Source: an uncultured Tenacibaculum sp.
GTDB lineage: Bacteria > Bacteroidota > Bacteroidia > Flavobacteriales > Flavobacteriaceae
DNA length: 64,000 bases
Assembly (NCBI RefSeq): GCF_947502995.1
Contig: NZ_CANNBW010000014.1
Span: 62,001-126,000 of the forward strand
Direction of reading: 5' to 3'
Shown: positions 53,930 to 62,891 of the stretch, in pieces
Layout: every line of letters begins with the position of its first letter
Position numbering within the stretch: position 1 is the first letter of the stretch
Notes under the pieces: generated by a model
What the model saw: only the letters and a program-made list of their open reading frames with translations
Told to the model about the DNA's origin: nothing
Databases searched by the model: none
Position numbers and translations under genes: made by a program

Positions 53930-54511
53930 TTATAAATTTTCTAATTCTTTATATAATTTATGAACAGGAAGTCCCATAACGTTAAAATAGCTTCCTTCTA
54001 TTTTATTGATTCCTATTTTGCCTATCCAATCTTGTATACCGTAAGCTCCAGCTTTATCAAAAGGCTCGTAGTTCTTTATGTAATAATGAATCTCTTCATT
54101 TGTAAGTTCTCTAAAGTTAACTGAAGCAATATCATGAAATATTTTTTGAAAGTTTTTTCCTTTAATACTTACAGAGGTAATTACTTTGTGACTTGTATTG
54201 GATAAACTCTTAAGCATATTAAAAGCATCGTCATAATCTTTAGGTTTACCAAGTGCTTTATCGTTTAACCAAACAATAGTGTCTGAAGTAATTAATATAT
54301 CATTATCCTTTAATTCATTATCAAAAGCTTTTGATTTTAAATCGGCCAAAAAATCAGTGATTTCAAATTCTTTTAAACGATCTGGGAAAACTTCTTCAAC
54401 TTCTTTTAATCTAATTTCAAACTCTAAATCTAAATCCCGAAAAAATTGTTGACGTCTTGGTGAACCAGAAGCTAGAATGATATTGTATTTAGCTAGTTTT
54501 TCTTTAAGCAT
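53930..54511 (-). CDS. Maf-like nucleotide pyrophosphatase
   Basis: The 193-residue protein has the Maf signature ILASGSPRRQQFF (residues 12-24), the catalytic-region ITSDTIVW near 70, and FDKAGAYGIQDW near 150. Maf enzymes hydrolyse non-canonical dTTP/UTP-like nucleotides. It lies 2 bp after smpB and is probably co-transcribed with it. Confidence 0.92.
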   Translation of the reverse strand: MLKEKLAKYNIILASGSPRRQQFFRDLDLEFEIRLKEVEEVFPDRLKEFEITDFLADLKSKAFDNELKDNDILITSDTIVWLNDKALGKPKDYDDAFNMLKSLSNTSHKVITSVSIKGKNFQKIFHDIASVNFRELTNEEIHYYIKNYEPFDKAGAYGIQDWIGKIGINKIEGSYFNVMGLPVHKLYKELENL

Positions 54512-54513
54512 GA

Positions 54514-54969
54514 TTAGTAATTCTTTTTCAAACGAGCTAAATCTCTTTTATTGTCACGATCTTTTATTGTGTTTCGTTTGTCATGAGTTTTTTTACCTTT
54601 AGCTAAAGCAATATCAAGTTTAGCCCAACCATTTTCATTGATAAATAAACGTAATGGAACTATTGTATTTCCTTTGGCTTCAACCTCACGAGCTAGTTTC
54701 TTAAGTTCTTGTTTATTCAATAAAAGTCTACGTTCACTTTTAGGATTATGATTGTAGTGGTGACCAAAAGCATATTCTTCAATATACATGTTAATTACAA
54801 ACAATTCACCTCGTTCATTAAATTCACAAAAGCTTTCTGTGATTCTAGCTTTACTTTGTCGAATAGATTTGATTTCTGTACCCGTTAATTGGATACCAGC
54901 AGTATATTTATCTATAATCTCGAATTCAAAACGAGCTTTTTTATTCTGTATGTTTATTTTTTTCTGCAT
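54514..54969 (-). CDS. smpB: SsrA-binding protein SmpB
   Basis: SmpB brings tmRNA to stalled ribosomes. The 151-residue protein has the OB-fold blocks NKKARFEFEIIDKYTAGIQLTGTEIKS (split at the DKYT region), RLLLNKQELKKL, and the basic tail KGKKTHDKRNTIKDRDNKRD. No tmRNA gene is seen nearby. Confidence 0.95.
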   Translation of the reverse strand: MQKKINIQNKKARFEFEIIDKYTAGIQLTGTEIKSIRQSKARITESFCEFNERGELFVINMYIEEYAFGHHYNHNPKSERRLLLNKQELKKLAREVEAKGNTIVPLRLFINENGWAKLDIALAKGKKTHDKRNTIKDRDNKRDLARLKKNY

Positions 54970-55004
54970 AATTCCTCAGCAATAAGCTACAAAACTAAAT
55001 AATA

Positions 55005-56543
55005 TTATTTAGCAGTAAGCATAGAAATATTATAATTAATTCCAAAGTTAGCAAAAGTACTACTTAAACGTCCGCCTCTTGCTTTTACATAACCAATACC
55101 ACTTCTTAGACTTAAGTTTTCTAATAATTTTATGTCTAAACCGAAACTTGGTTTTAGAATTAATCCTTGGCCAGTACTTATTCCGCCACCTCCAGCAGCT
55201 CCACCTAATAATTGACCATAAACACTAACTTTATCTTTTAAGAAACGATTAGATTCTGCACCTAAACCAACAATTCCTTCTGCATAAGCTCCCGCATCTC
55301 CAAAATTAGCAAATGAAGTTTGGCCAGCAGCATAAATGTATTTGTTTAAGAATACATTGACTTGTAATGAAATTTGATGCATATCCAAATTGAAATTACC
55401 ATTTCTTGCAGCATCCAAATACCAATCTTGTTCTATAATAGTTTGTATTCCTTTAAATTTAAAGCTATTTGGTTCAGAGAAATCTGACGTAGTTCCTTCC
55501 TTATCTACATAATACTTTAAACCAACTCCAAAAGTAGAAGTTAAGAAGTGAGCATCAGGACTCATAAGGTATCCTTTATTTATAGTTGCATAGAAATTAT
55601 CAAATAATTTTTGTTCTAATGAGATATCAGGATAAATTAAAAAACCACCTTTGGTGTCAACTCCACCGCCACCGCCAGCTCCAATTCCAAACTTAGCTTG
55701 GATATTAGTTCTATTTTTATTCAGAGATAAATGATAACCACCACCTAAGAAAATGTCCATATAACCAGCGGGAATTCCATGGAAAGCGCCGTCTGCTCTA
55801 ACAAAAAACAACCAATTTTTATTTAAAAAAGATATAAATTCAAAACCAGCTAGTCTTATAGTTCTTCCTTTAATAGATTCACCAGTAGAAAACTGTGAAT
55901 CACCTCTAACTGATAAATTGTTTAAATGTACCATAAGAGAGATTCGATTAGATTTAGTATTCCAATCACTACTTTTTAAATCTTCAAAAGTGTATTTATT
56001 TTCTTTATTCTTAAAGTCAGCATGATTAAAGTTTAATGGTATTTGTACAGCAGCATAGAATTGATTGCTATTAATTGTACCACCATCAAAAAAGTCTATG
56101 TAACTCCAACCAGAAGATATAGAAAAGTGCTTAAAATCATATCCTAAATTAAAGTGAGGTAAAATGAAAGCACCACCACCATCAGGAGCAGCTGCGCCGC
56201 CGCCGCCGCCAAAGTGTATTCCGGTATCTACAAAGAAGTTTTTATAAAATTTATAATTAACACCAGCATTTACTCCCAAAGTAAAAAAACCACCTCTAAT
56301 ACCACCAACAGCACCATAGAAACCTAATCCAGCATAACTCCAATCATTTAATTTTAAGTTATAATGAATACCTGTGAAATCCATATTAGGTTCATTATTA
56401 TCAGGCATATTTATACTTAAAAAATCCAATTGAGCAAAACCTAATTGTGTTTTTTTAGTTGGAATTTGTGTTTCTTGTGCATAAAAAAAATGAACGCTTA
56501 GTGATAAAGATAACACTAGCGTTCTAAAAAAACTTTTTATCAT
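55005..56543 (-). CDS. glycine-rich repeat outer membrane protein
   Basis: The 512-residue protein has a signal peptide (ending FFYAQ) and many short amphipathic strands, so it is a likely outer membrane barrel. Three similar segments each begin with a glycine-rich turn: HFGGGGGAAAPDGGG (near residue 110), GIGAGGGGGVDTKGG (near 288) and LGGAAGGGGISTGQG (near 448). Each is followed by a P-x-(I/F)-x-L strand. I do not know the family. It follows the SPOR-protein gene by 6 bp. Confidence 0.6.
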   Translation of the reverse strand: MIKSFFRTLVLSLSLSVHFFYAQETQIPTKKTQLGFAQLDFLSINMPDNNEPNMDFTGIHYNLKLNDWSYAGLGFYGAVGGIRGGFFTLGVNAGVNYKFYKNFFVDTGIHFGGGGGAAAPDGGGAFILPHFNLGYDFKHFSISSGWSYIDFFDGGTINSNQFYAAVQIPLNFNHADFKNKENKYTFEDLKSSDWNTKSNRISLMVHLNNLSVRGDSQFSTGESIKGRTIRLAGFEFISFLNKNWLFFVRADGAFHGIPAGYMDIFLGGGYHLSLNKNRTNIQAKFGIGAGGGGGVDTKGGFLIYPDISLEQKLFDNFYATINKGYLMSPDAHFLTSTFGVGLKYYVDKEGTTSDFSEPNSFKFKGIQTIIEQDWYLDAARNGNFNLDMHQISLQVNVFLNKYIYAAGQTSFANFGDAGAYAEGIVGLGAESNRFLKDKVSVYGQLLGGAAGGGGISTGQGLILKPSFGLDIKLLENLSLRSGIGYVKARGGRLSSTFANFGINYNISMLTAK

Positions 56544-56549
56544 TTGTTC

Positions 56550-57176
56550 TTAATAAGGTTTGTGAATTTGTTGTCTTTTTCCGTTTACATAAGATGCAAC
56601 AAATGCATCTTCAAATCCATATTTTAATAATTGCCTTCTGAAATTTTGAGCTTCTTTAAGCGTTTCAAATAAACCAATAGAATATCTTAAATAATCATCA
56701 TCAGATAAATTTCCTGCTATGGTTTTAGATAATAAAGGATATCTTTTTTCTGTAAAAGCTCCAATTTGTACAGAATAAACCGTTTTTCCTTTTATTCCAT
56801 CTTTAATGGCAGAAATTTTACCATTGCCAGTAGAAGAACCTTCATCGTCATATTCATCATTATAACTTTCATCTTGATAGTTATCTGAATTAGCAGTTTG
56901 AACACTGTCAATAATTCTGTCTATTTGCTCTTGATTTAAAGCTGACGTTTTTGATGCTGGACCACCAAATTTACCTTGATAGGCAAAATAAGCTAATGCC
57001 AAACTAATCCCGGCAATAAAGCTTAAAATTATATTTCTATTTCGAGATACACTTTTTACATCTGCAATTTCTTCAACTTTTTCATTCAATTCATTTTCTA
57101 AATCTTCATTTTTAGAGTTTAGGTCTTTTATCTCTTGTTGTAAGTCTTCTAGTTCTTGATCGTTTAAAAAAGGCAT
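56550..57176 (-). CDS. SPOR-domain membrane protein
   Basis: The 208-residue protein has an N-terminal coiled coil (LQQEIKDLNSKNEDLENEL, residues 12-40), one membrane helix (about 48-66), an acidic linker and a C-terminal SPOR domain (VYSVQIGAFTEKRYPLL to about 200). SPOR domains bind glycan strands of peptidoglycan that lack stem peptides, often at division sites. It probably links the envelope to the downstream barrel. Confidence 0.85.
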   Translation of the reverse strand: MPFLNDQELEDLQQEIKDLNSKNEDLENELNEKVEEIADVKSVSRNRNIILSFIAGISLALAYFAYQGKFGGPASKTSALNQEQIDRIIDSVQTANSDNYQDESYNDEYDDEGSSTGNGKISAIKDGIKGKTVYSVQIGAFTEKRYPLLSKTIAGNLSDDDYLRYSIGLFETLKEAQNFRRQLLKYGFEDAFVASYVNGKRQQIHKPY

Positions 57177-57262
57177 TGAGTTGAGTTATATTGATTATTG
57201 AAGCTAAAATACAAATCTTTTTAAAATATAAGTAAACTGTAGTGTAAGTAGTTAAGAATTGT

Positions 57263-57328
57263 AAGGGGCGCGTAGCCTAAAAGACCTAGGCTACGCTAGT
57301 GTTTCCCCCTTAAACACTTTTCAGTAGC
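57263..57328. repeat. GC-rich structured element
   Basis: The 195-bp gap contains a GC-rich block unlike its surroundings. GCGTAGCCTA (57270-57279) pairs with TAGGCTACGC (57287-57296). AAGGGG (57263-57268) can pair with CCCCTT (57306-57311), GTGTTT/AAACAC (57299-57304, 57312-57317) forms a further hairpin, and GCTAC (57290-57294) can instead pair with GTAGC (57324-57328). It could be an RNA structure, a terminator or a dispersed palindromic element. Confidence 0.5.
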
Positions 57329-57371
57329 TACCTCTAACTTAGTTAAGTAACCAAACCAAAGATAAAAAAAA

Positions 57372-58553
57372 CTATTTAATTTTACTGCTGATTATCAAAA
57401 CCTTAGATTCATTTAAGAGTTTAGTCGCAAAAATATATGTGTTGCCACCATTCTTAATTTTAGTCTCTTTCCTTATCTGATCTACTGATTTACCAAAGTT
57501 TCTTACAGTAATATTTGCTTTCTTTTCTTGAACTTCTCTTTGAATTATTTTTTTGTTGTAAGGAATTGTTTTTTCAATTTTAAAAGATCTTCCTGGGAAT
57601 TCAACTAATACATCTGAAGTATATAAATGTGTATGATTATGTAATTTCTTTATATTAAATTGAGTTGCAATTCTATCAAACGCTCCAGATTTTAAAATAG
57701 CAACATTTGGTTCGTATAAATAATTTAAAGGTAAACTGTATTCTGGAGTAGTTTTATCTTCAGATAAATTGAAATTAAATTTTTGTACTTCAGATTTTAA
57801 AATATTTACTGTTTTAATAGTAGTATTTCCATTAAAATTATGTTCAAGTAAAAACAGCAACTCTTTAACTTCATTATTTACAGCAACAATATGGATTACT
57901 TTAACATTATTTAATTCTTTTATTGCTGAAGAAAGATCTAATAAAGGTGAAGTTTTTATAAGTATTTGCTTTGATTTTGCAAATAATATATCTAAAGAAT
58001 CAGGTACATTCGGAGCACAATCTCTTAAAAAAAAGACTTTATTTTGTTGTGTATCTCTTCTAGATGGGTCTATATAAATGCAATCGAATTCACCAATATA
58101 TTGTTCAATAAATTGAATTCCATTAATATTATTAGTTTCTATATTGTTAATATTTAACTGACCTGCATTGTGCTTTACAATTCCAGAAAGTTCAGAATTA
58201 ATTTCACAATGGAATACTTTTTCAAATACTTTAGAAAAATAGTATGAATCTACACCAAAACCACCAGAGATATCAGCTATTTTTTTTCCTTTGACTAATT
58301 TCGATTTATAAGCTGCGGTAATTTCAGAAGATGTTTGTTCTATTGAGATTTTAGCAGGATAATAAATGTTTTTTGTGGTAAACCAAGTTGGAAGTTTTTT
58401 CTCGCTTTTTTGCTTGGCTTGTATTTGATTTGCTAATTCCTGTACTGAAATTTTATCAAAAGGACTCCCTTTAAAAATGAGTTTAGAAATATCATTTTTT
58501 AAATTGGAATTTATAAAATCCTGTACGTCAGTTCTTAAAATATTTGTATTCAA
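57372..58553 (-). CDS. class I methyltransferase with THUMP-like domain
   Basis: The 393-residue protein has a Rossmann SAM site (KIADISGGFGVDSYYFSK near residue 90), the DCIYIDPSRRD block (near 155) and a C-terminal THUMP-like segment (FPGRSFKIEKTIPYNKK; ANITVRNFG). It probably methylates an RNA, and a distant relation to eukaryotic TRMO/RlmK-type enzymes is only a guess. I prefer the TTG start at 58553 (NTNILRTDVQDF). A TTG at 58586 falls in the promoter -7 motif, and no in-frame ATG exists near the N-terminus. Confidence 0.78.
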   Translation of the reverse strand: MNTNILRTDVQDFINSNLKNDISKLIFKGSPFDKISVQELANQIQAKQKSEKKLPTWFTTKNIYYPAKISIEQTSSEITAAYKSKLVKGKKIADISGGFGVDSYYFSKVFEKVFHCEINSELSGIVKHNAGQLNINNIETNNINGIQFIEQYIGEFDCIYIDPSRRDTQQNKVFFLRDCAPNVPDSLDILFAKSKQILIKTSPLLDLSSAIKELNNVKVIHIVAVNNEVKELLFLLEHNFNGNTTIKTVNILKSEVQKFNFNLSEDKTTPEYSLPLNYLYEPNVAILKSGAFDRIATQFNIKKLHNHTHLYTSDVLVEFPGRSFKIEKTIPYNKKIIQREVQEKKANITVRNFGKSVDQIRKETKIKNGGNTYIFATKLLNESKVLIISSKIK

Positions 58554-58583
58554 AAAAAGTAAAAAAATATGGCTTCTGATAGC

Positions 58584-58591
58584 CAAAAATA
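58584..58591 (-). promoter_or_regulatory. -7 promoter motif of the methyltransferase gene
   Basis: The minus strand reads TATTTTTG, matching TAnnTTTG, 30 bp upstream of the TTG start at 58553. It overlaps the upstream TTG at 58586 and so argues against using that codon. Confidence 0.45.
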
Positions 58592-58645
58592 CTGATATTT
58601 TTATGATTTTCGCGCCTCAATAATTGCAACAAACATTTAATATTT

Positions 58646-59470
58646 ATGATTAAAAATAGTTTTTTGGTATTGTGTGTAGTCTTATGTTCATTTACAGCTA
58701 GCGCACAATTTTATGTATCTTTTAGTGGAGGATATGCATTTGGAGCAGGAGAGAAGGAATTTGGAACAAATTCTGTTTTATCTCCAACAACTGGTGGTAT
58801 TGTTGATCTTGGCACTTTCGAAGGAAGTTATGGTGAAGGAGTACAAACTCAATTAAGAGGTGGATACTTTTTTAATGAAAAATGGGGAGTAGAAGTAGGT
58901 GTAGGATATATCTATGGAACTGACCAACAGTTTCAAAAAGTTGAAGGTCTTTTAGATATGAAAACTAGAGGTAGAGCTTTTGGAGCTTCTTTATCTGGAA
59001 TTTATAACATTACTAAAAATGTATATGTACGTGCTGGTGTTTTAACTAAAATAGCAGGAAAAACTGAAGCTGTGGTAGATTTAACGTTACCAGCTGCTTT
59101 AACAGGTACAGGTGATGTAAAAGCTGATTTTACTACTGATTTTAGAGGTAAGTTTCCTTTAGGTTTTATAGGAGCTGCTGGATATAAATTTCCTATTACT
59201 GAAAGATTTTCGTTATTTGCTGAAGTAGAATATATGGCAATTAACGTGACTAGAGATACTTCTGAATTAGGAGATTTTAATGCTACATTAAATGGAACAA
59301 TTAATGTACCTGCTGATGCTTTAGCTCAACAATTAGCTGTTACTCCATTATCTGAGTTAGCTTTATTGTTACAAGAAGAATTACAATGGGGAGAAAATGG
59401 TTTACCTTCACCTGAAGCACCATATTCTTCATTTGGAATCAATTTCGGAATTACTTATAACTTTAAGTAA
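58646..59470 (+). CDS. outer membrane beta-barrel protein
   Basis: The 274-residue protein has a signal peptide (ending FTASAQ), a first strand FYVSFSGGYAFGAG, paired strands such as GYFFNEKWGVEVGVGY and AGYKFPITERFSLFAEVEYM, and an aromatic C-terminus (GINFGITYNFK). It is of the OmpA/OMP_b-brl type. It is monocistronic and ends at a 19-bp perfect hairpin. Confidence 0.78.
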   Translation: MIKNSFLVLCVVLCSFTASAQFYVSFSGGYAFGAGEKEFGTNSVLSPTTGGIVDLGTFEGSYGEGVQTQLRGGYFFNEKWGVEVGVGYIYGTDQQFQKVEGLLDMKTRGRAFGASLSGIYNITKNVYVRAGVLTKIAGKTEAVVDLTLPAALTGTGDVKADFTTDFRGKFPLGFIGAAGYKFPITERFSLFAEVEYMAINVTRDTSELGDFNATLNGTINVPADALAQQLAVTPLSELALLLQEELQWGENGLPSPEAPYSSFGINFGITYNFK

Positions 59471-59487
59471 TCAATAAAATTCTACAT

Positions 59488-59527
59488 AAAACAAAGAAGA
59501 GGCTTATTTAAGCCTCTTCTTTGTTTT
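59488..59527. terminator. bidirectional terminator with a 19-bp perfect stem
   Basis: Arms AAAACAAAGAAGAGGCTTA (59488-59506) and TAAGCCTCTTCTTTGTTTT (59509-59527) flank a 2-nt loop between convergent genes. Confidence 0.85.
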
Positions 59528-60473
59528 ATAATCCTTTTACGTTTTTGAGTTCTGATAAATCAAAATTAGTATTACTGATTTCGGCGTCTGTAAAATCTGC
59601 TCCAGAAAGATCTTTAGCTTTAGTGATTCTTGCATCGGTTAAATCAGTATTAATAAAAATGGTATTTCTTGCCCATCCGTTAGAAAACTGAATATTTTTA
59701 AGGTTTGAGTTAGTTAAATTAGCTCCATCTAATTTAGCTCTCTGTAATTCAGCATTTTCAAAGTTAGAATTAGCTAAATTAATCCCAGATAAATAAGCAC
59801 CTGTTAAATTTGTATTTTTAAAATAACAATGTGAAAAATCTGAAGCAGCATAAATTTTATCTAATTCACTAGTATTAATACCCGAGTTTACTAAGAATAA
59901 TAAAAGTTGAGTTCTTTCTGAGCTGTATGTCTTATTAGAAAGCTTACCATCTTCTTCTAAAATTTTATATGGTGTTAAACTGTGAGAAAGTGAGATAATT
60001 CTAGATCTTATATTTTTAGTTACTTTTCCGTTATTTCTTCCAATCGCATCATAAATACCCTCTAATTGAAAGCTGTAAGAACTTTTTCGTGTTCCTTCAA
60101 CAAGAGCGTTTTGAGTTCTAATTAAGTCATTCTGTTTCACTAATATGTATAATGATACTAAAGACGGAACTATAGAAAATAACAATAAAATCACACTCAA
60201 TAGACGTACACGAACAAATCGTTGTACTAAGGATGTAAGTAAATTAGCAGAAGTATCTGGAGAAACTTTTCTTTCTGTATGGAATTCAGTAAACCAGTTA
60301 TTAAAGTTTTTATTTAATGAGGCACCTGTAAATAATTTCCATGTCCAGCTTAAAGTTTTTTTAGTTCGTTCTTGTTTTCGTTGAGCTTTTTGGTTAGCTC
60401 TGTCTACTTTAGCACGTAAAGCATCATTTTCTTTTTGTAGTTTTTCTAATTCGTTTTGGAGATTATCTTCCAT
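59526..60473 (-). CDS. pentapeptide-repeat membrane protein
   Basis: The 315-residue protein starts with a coiled coil (residues 1-40), has a membrane helix (LLSVILLLFSIVPSLVSLYILV, about 93-115) and ends with pentapeptide repeats (about residues 205-310: NLTGAYLSGINLANSNFENA, then LQRAKLDGANLTNSNL). The repeats fold as a right-handed quadrilateral helix. Its partner and role are unknown. It follows prmC by 9 bp. Confidence 0.85.
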   Translation of the reverse strand: MEDNLQNELEKLQKENDALRAKVDRANQKAQRKQERTKKTLSWTWKLFTGASLNKNFNNWFTEFHTERKVSPDTSANLLTSLVQRFVRVRLLSVILLLFSIVPSLVSLYILVKQNDLIRTQNALVEGTRKSSYSFQLEGIYDAIGRNNGKVTKNIRSRIISLSHSLTPYKILEEDGKLSNKTYSSERTQLLLFLVNSGINTSELDKIYAASDFSHCYFKNTNLTGAYLSGINLANSNFENAELQRAKLDGANLTNSNLKNIQFSNGWARNTIFINTDLTDARITKAKDLSGADFTDAEISNTNFDLSELKNVKGL

Positions 60474-60482
60474 AATAATTAT

Positions 60483-61328
60483 TTAAAGATTGGCTTTAAT
60501 CATTCTGTCGTTACCAAATAAATCTTGTTTTAAAGTTACGTTTTTAAACCCTTTATTAATCAACATTTCTTTGGTTTCTATTCCTAAATACTGATTGATT
60601 TCAAAAAAAAGAATTCCATTTGGATTTAAAGCGTATTTAGCTACATCAGCAATTCTTTTATAGAAAATCAATGGATTATCATCTTCTACAAATAACGCTA
60701 AATGTGGTTCATTATTTAGTACGTTATTTTTTATTTCTTGTTTTTCTAGATTTCTTACATACGGAGGATTAGAAACAATAATATCATATTTATATTCTAA
60801 TTTTTTCTCAGATAGAATATCGTGTTTAATAAAATTGATTTCCGCTCTATTATTTTCAGCATTATTACTAGCTGTTTTTATAGCGCCTTCCGAAATATCT
60901 ATTGCAAATACATCACTATTGGGTAGTTCTTTTTTTAAAGTAATGGCTATACATCCAGAACCTGTACCAATATCTAGTATTTTAGGTGTTTTATCAGTAG
61001 TTAAATTTTCTTTTACCCAACTAATTAATTCTTCAGTTTCTGGTCGAGGAATTAAAACATAGGGATTCACATAAAATTTGTATCCATAAAATTCAGTAGA
61101 ACCTAAAATGTATTGTATTGGTTCTTCTTTTTTTAGTCGATTTAATATATTATTGAATAATTCTAATTTGCTTGGGTTTAAGATGGTATCCTTTTGAGTA
61201 AAAAGGTCAAGTAAACTTAATCCCATTTCATCTTCAATAATTCTAAAAAAGAAAGCATCTATCTCTTTTTTAGGGTATATATTTTCTAGTTCTTTATTAA
61301 AAAAAGTTCTGAAGTCGTTTAGCTTCAT
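60483..61328 (-). CDS. prmC: release factor glutamine methyltransferase
   Basis: PrmC methylates the GGQ glutamine of RF1 and RF2. The 281-residue protein has the N-terminal helical domain, PEPIQ-like EEPIQYILG, YVLIPRPETEEL, SAM motif ILDIGTGSGCIAI and catalytic NPPYV (in IVSNPPYVRNLEK). The methyltransferase gene probably leads a two-gene operon with the pentapeptide-repeat gene. Confidence 0.94.
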   Translation of the reverse strand: MKLNDFRTFFNKELENIYPKKEIDAFFFRIIEDEMGLSLLDLFTQKDTILNPSKLELFNNILNRLKKEEPIQYILGSTEFYGYKFYVNPYVLIPRPETEELISWVKENLTTDKTPKILDIGTGSGCIAITLKKELPNSDVFAIDISEGAIKTASNNAENNRAEINFIKHDILSEKKLEYKYDIIVSNPPYVRNLEKQEIKNNVLNNEPHLALFVEDDNPLIFYKRIADVAKYALNPNGILFFEINQYLGIETKEMLINKGFKNVTLKQDLFGNDRMIKANL

Positions 61329-61346
61329 ATATTCAAGGTAAATTGG

Positions 61347-61354
61347 TACTTTTG
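61347..61354 (+). promoter_or_regulatory. -7 promoter motif of the LEA-type lipoprotein gene
   Basis: TACTTTTG matches TAnnTTTG, 24 bp before the ATG at 61379. A TTG at 61343 just upstream would be an untranscribed start if this promoter is used. Confidence 0.45.
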
Positions 61355-61378
61355 ATGAATCAAATTTATAGAAAACAA

Positions 61379-61843
61379 ATGAAGAATTTAATTTATTTTA
61401 CAGCTATATGTTTCTTGTTAGTGAATTGTTCAGTAAAAAAGAAACCTACCTTTATTAAAGTAGACGATATTAAGTTCTTATCATTAAAATCTGATACTGT
61501 TAGATTACAAGCCAAAGCTTATTTTAAAAATGAAAATGATATAGGAGGGAAGTTAGCTACAGATGAGATTAAAGTTATTATTAGTGGTGAAGAAGTAGCG
61601 CAAGTATCTTCGGAAGAGTTTAAAGTACCTGCTAATGAAGAGTTTTCTATCCCGTTAAATGTTGTTGTGCCAGCGAATAAGATTTTCAATGATAAAAAAA
61701 ATGGAATTTTAGGAGGAATTCTGAGTTCTTTAATAAATAATAATTTGAAAGTCCAATTTAAAGGAGTTATAAAATATAAAGTATTAGGTTTTTCAAATTC
61801 TTACGTTGTTGATAAAACTGAAGAAGTAAAAATTAAGTTTTAA
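61379..61843 (+). CDS. LEA type 2-like lipoprotein
   Basis: I start at ATG 61379 (MKNLIYFTAICFLL, 154 residues), which gives a clean lipoprotein signal ending VNCS. The mature part resembles LEA14/WHy beta-sandwich proteins (FKNENDIGGKLATDEIKVIISGEEV; VPANEEFSIPLNVVVP). Such proteins bind hydrophobic or stress ligands, but no function is known here. The 11-bp gap to ribD implies co-transcription. Confidence 0.75.
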   Translation: MKNLIYFTAICFLLVNCSVKKKPTFIKVDDIKFLSLKSDTVRLQAKAYFKNENDIGGKLATDEIKVIISGEEVAQVSSEEFKVPANEEFSIPLNVVVPANKIFNDKKNGILGGILSSLINNNLKVQFKGVIKYKVLGFSNSYVVDKTEEVKIKF

Positions 61844-61853
61844 TACAATCACA

Positions 61854-62891
61854 TTGAATTACGATAAAAAATACATGGCTAGATGCCTAGAGTTAGCTCA
61901 AAACGGAATTGGAACTGCAAGGCCAAATCCTTCTGTAGGTGCTGTAATTGTTCATAATGATAAAATAATAGGTGAAGGATTTACAGATCCGTATGGTGGT
62001 CCACATGCAGAAGTAAATGCTGTAAATTCGGTTAAAGACGAATCTTTATTAAAAGAAGCTACAATTTATGTGACTTTAGAACCTTGTTCACATCATGGAA
62101 AAACACCACCTTGTGCAGATTTAATAGTTAGAAAACAAATTCCAAATGTTGTTATTGGAACTGTAGATACTAATAGTTTAGTTTTTGGAGAAGGAATTAA
62201 ATGTTTGAAAAAAGCAGGTTGTAATGTAAAAGTTGGAGTTTTAGAAGAAGAATGTAAACAGCATCATAAACGTTTTTTTACCGTTCAAAATAAGCAGAGA
62301 CCTTATATTATTTTAAAATGGGCAGAAACTAGCAATGGTTTTATAGCCCCAAAAAATAAAGAAACTCAAGAACCAGTTTGGATTTCAAATACGTATGCTA
62401 AACAATTAGTTCATAAATGGAGAAGTGAAGAACATGCGATTTTAGTTGGAACCAATACAGTTATTGCTGATAATCCTAAATTGAATGTTAGAAGTTGGAG
62501 TGGAAATAATCCTACAAGAGTTATATTAGATAAATCACTTAGAATTCCAAATAATTTAAGTGTTTTAGATGGAAGTATTCCAACTATAGTTTTAACGGAA
62601 AAAGAAAAAGGAACTAATGAAAATATTATATTCGAACGTATTGATTTTTCAAGAGAATTAGCATCTCAAATCTGTGAAGTTTTATCAAAACATAAAATTC
62701 AATCAGTAATTATTGAAGGAGGAAGACAAACTTTGCAAAGTTTTATAGATGAGGATTTATGGGATGAAGCTAGAGTTTTTATAGGAGATATTAGTTTTTC
62801 TGAAGGTATAAAAGCACCTGTTTTAAATTACTTCTTATCAAAACAAGAGAAAATAAAAAATAACACATTAAAGTATTTTTTTAATGATTAA
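61854..62891 (+). CDS. ribD: bifunctional riboflavin deaminase/reductase RibD
   Basis: RibD deaminates and reduces the pyrimidine intermediates of riboflavin synthesis. The deaminase (about residues 1-145) has HAEVNAV and PCSHHGKTPPCADLI zinc motifs. The reductase (about 150-345) has ILKWAETSNGFIA and VIIEGGRQTLQSFI. I accept the TTG start at 61854 (NYDKKYMARCLELA fits the family); ATG 61875 is the alternative. It overlaps the HAD gene by 8 bp. Confidence 0.93.
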   Translation: MNYDKKYMARCLELAQNGIGTARPNPSVGAVIVHNDKIIGEGFTDPYGGPHAEVNAVNSVKDESLLKEATIYVTLEPCSHHGKTPPCADLIVRKQIPNVVIGTVDTNSLVFGEGIKCLKKAGCNVKVGVLEEECKQHHKRFFTVQNKQRPYIILKWAETSNGFIAPKNKETQEPVWISNTYAKQLVHKWRSEEHAILVGTNTVIADNPKLNVRSWSGNNPTRVILDKSLRIPNNLSVLDGSIPTIVLTEKEKGTNENIIFERIDFSRELASQICEVLSKHKIQSVIIEGGRQTLQSFIDEDLWDEARVFIGDISFSEGIKAPVLNYFLSKQEKIKNNTLKYFFND

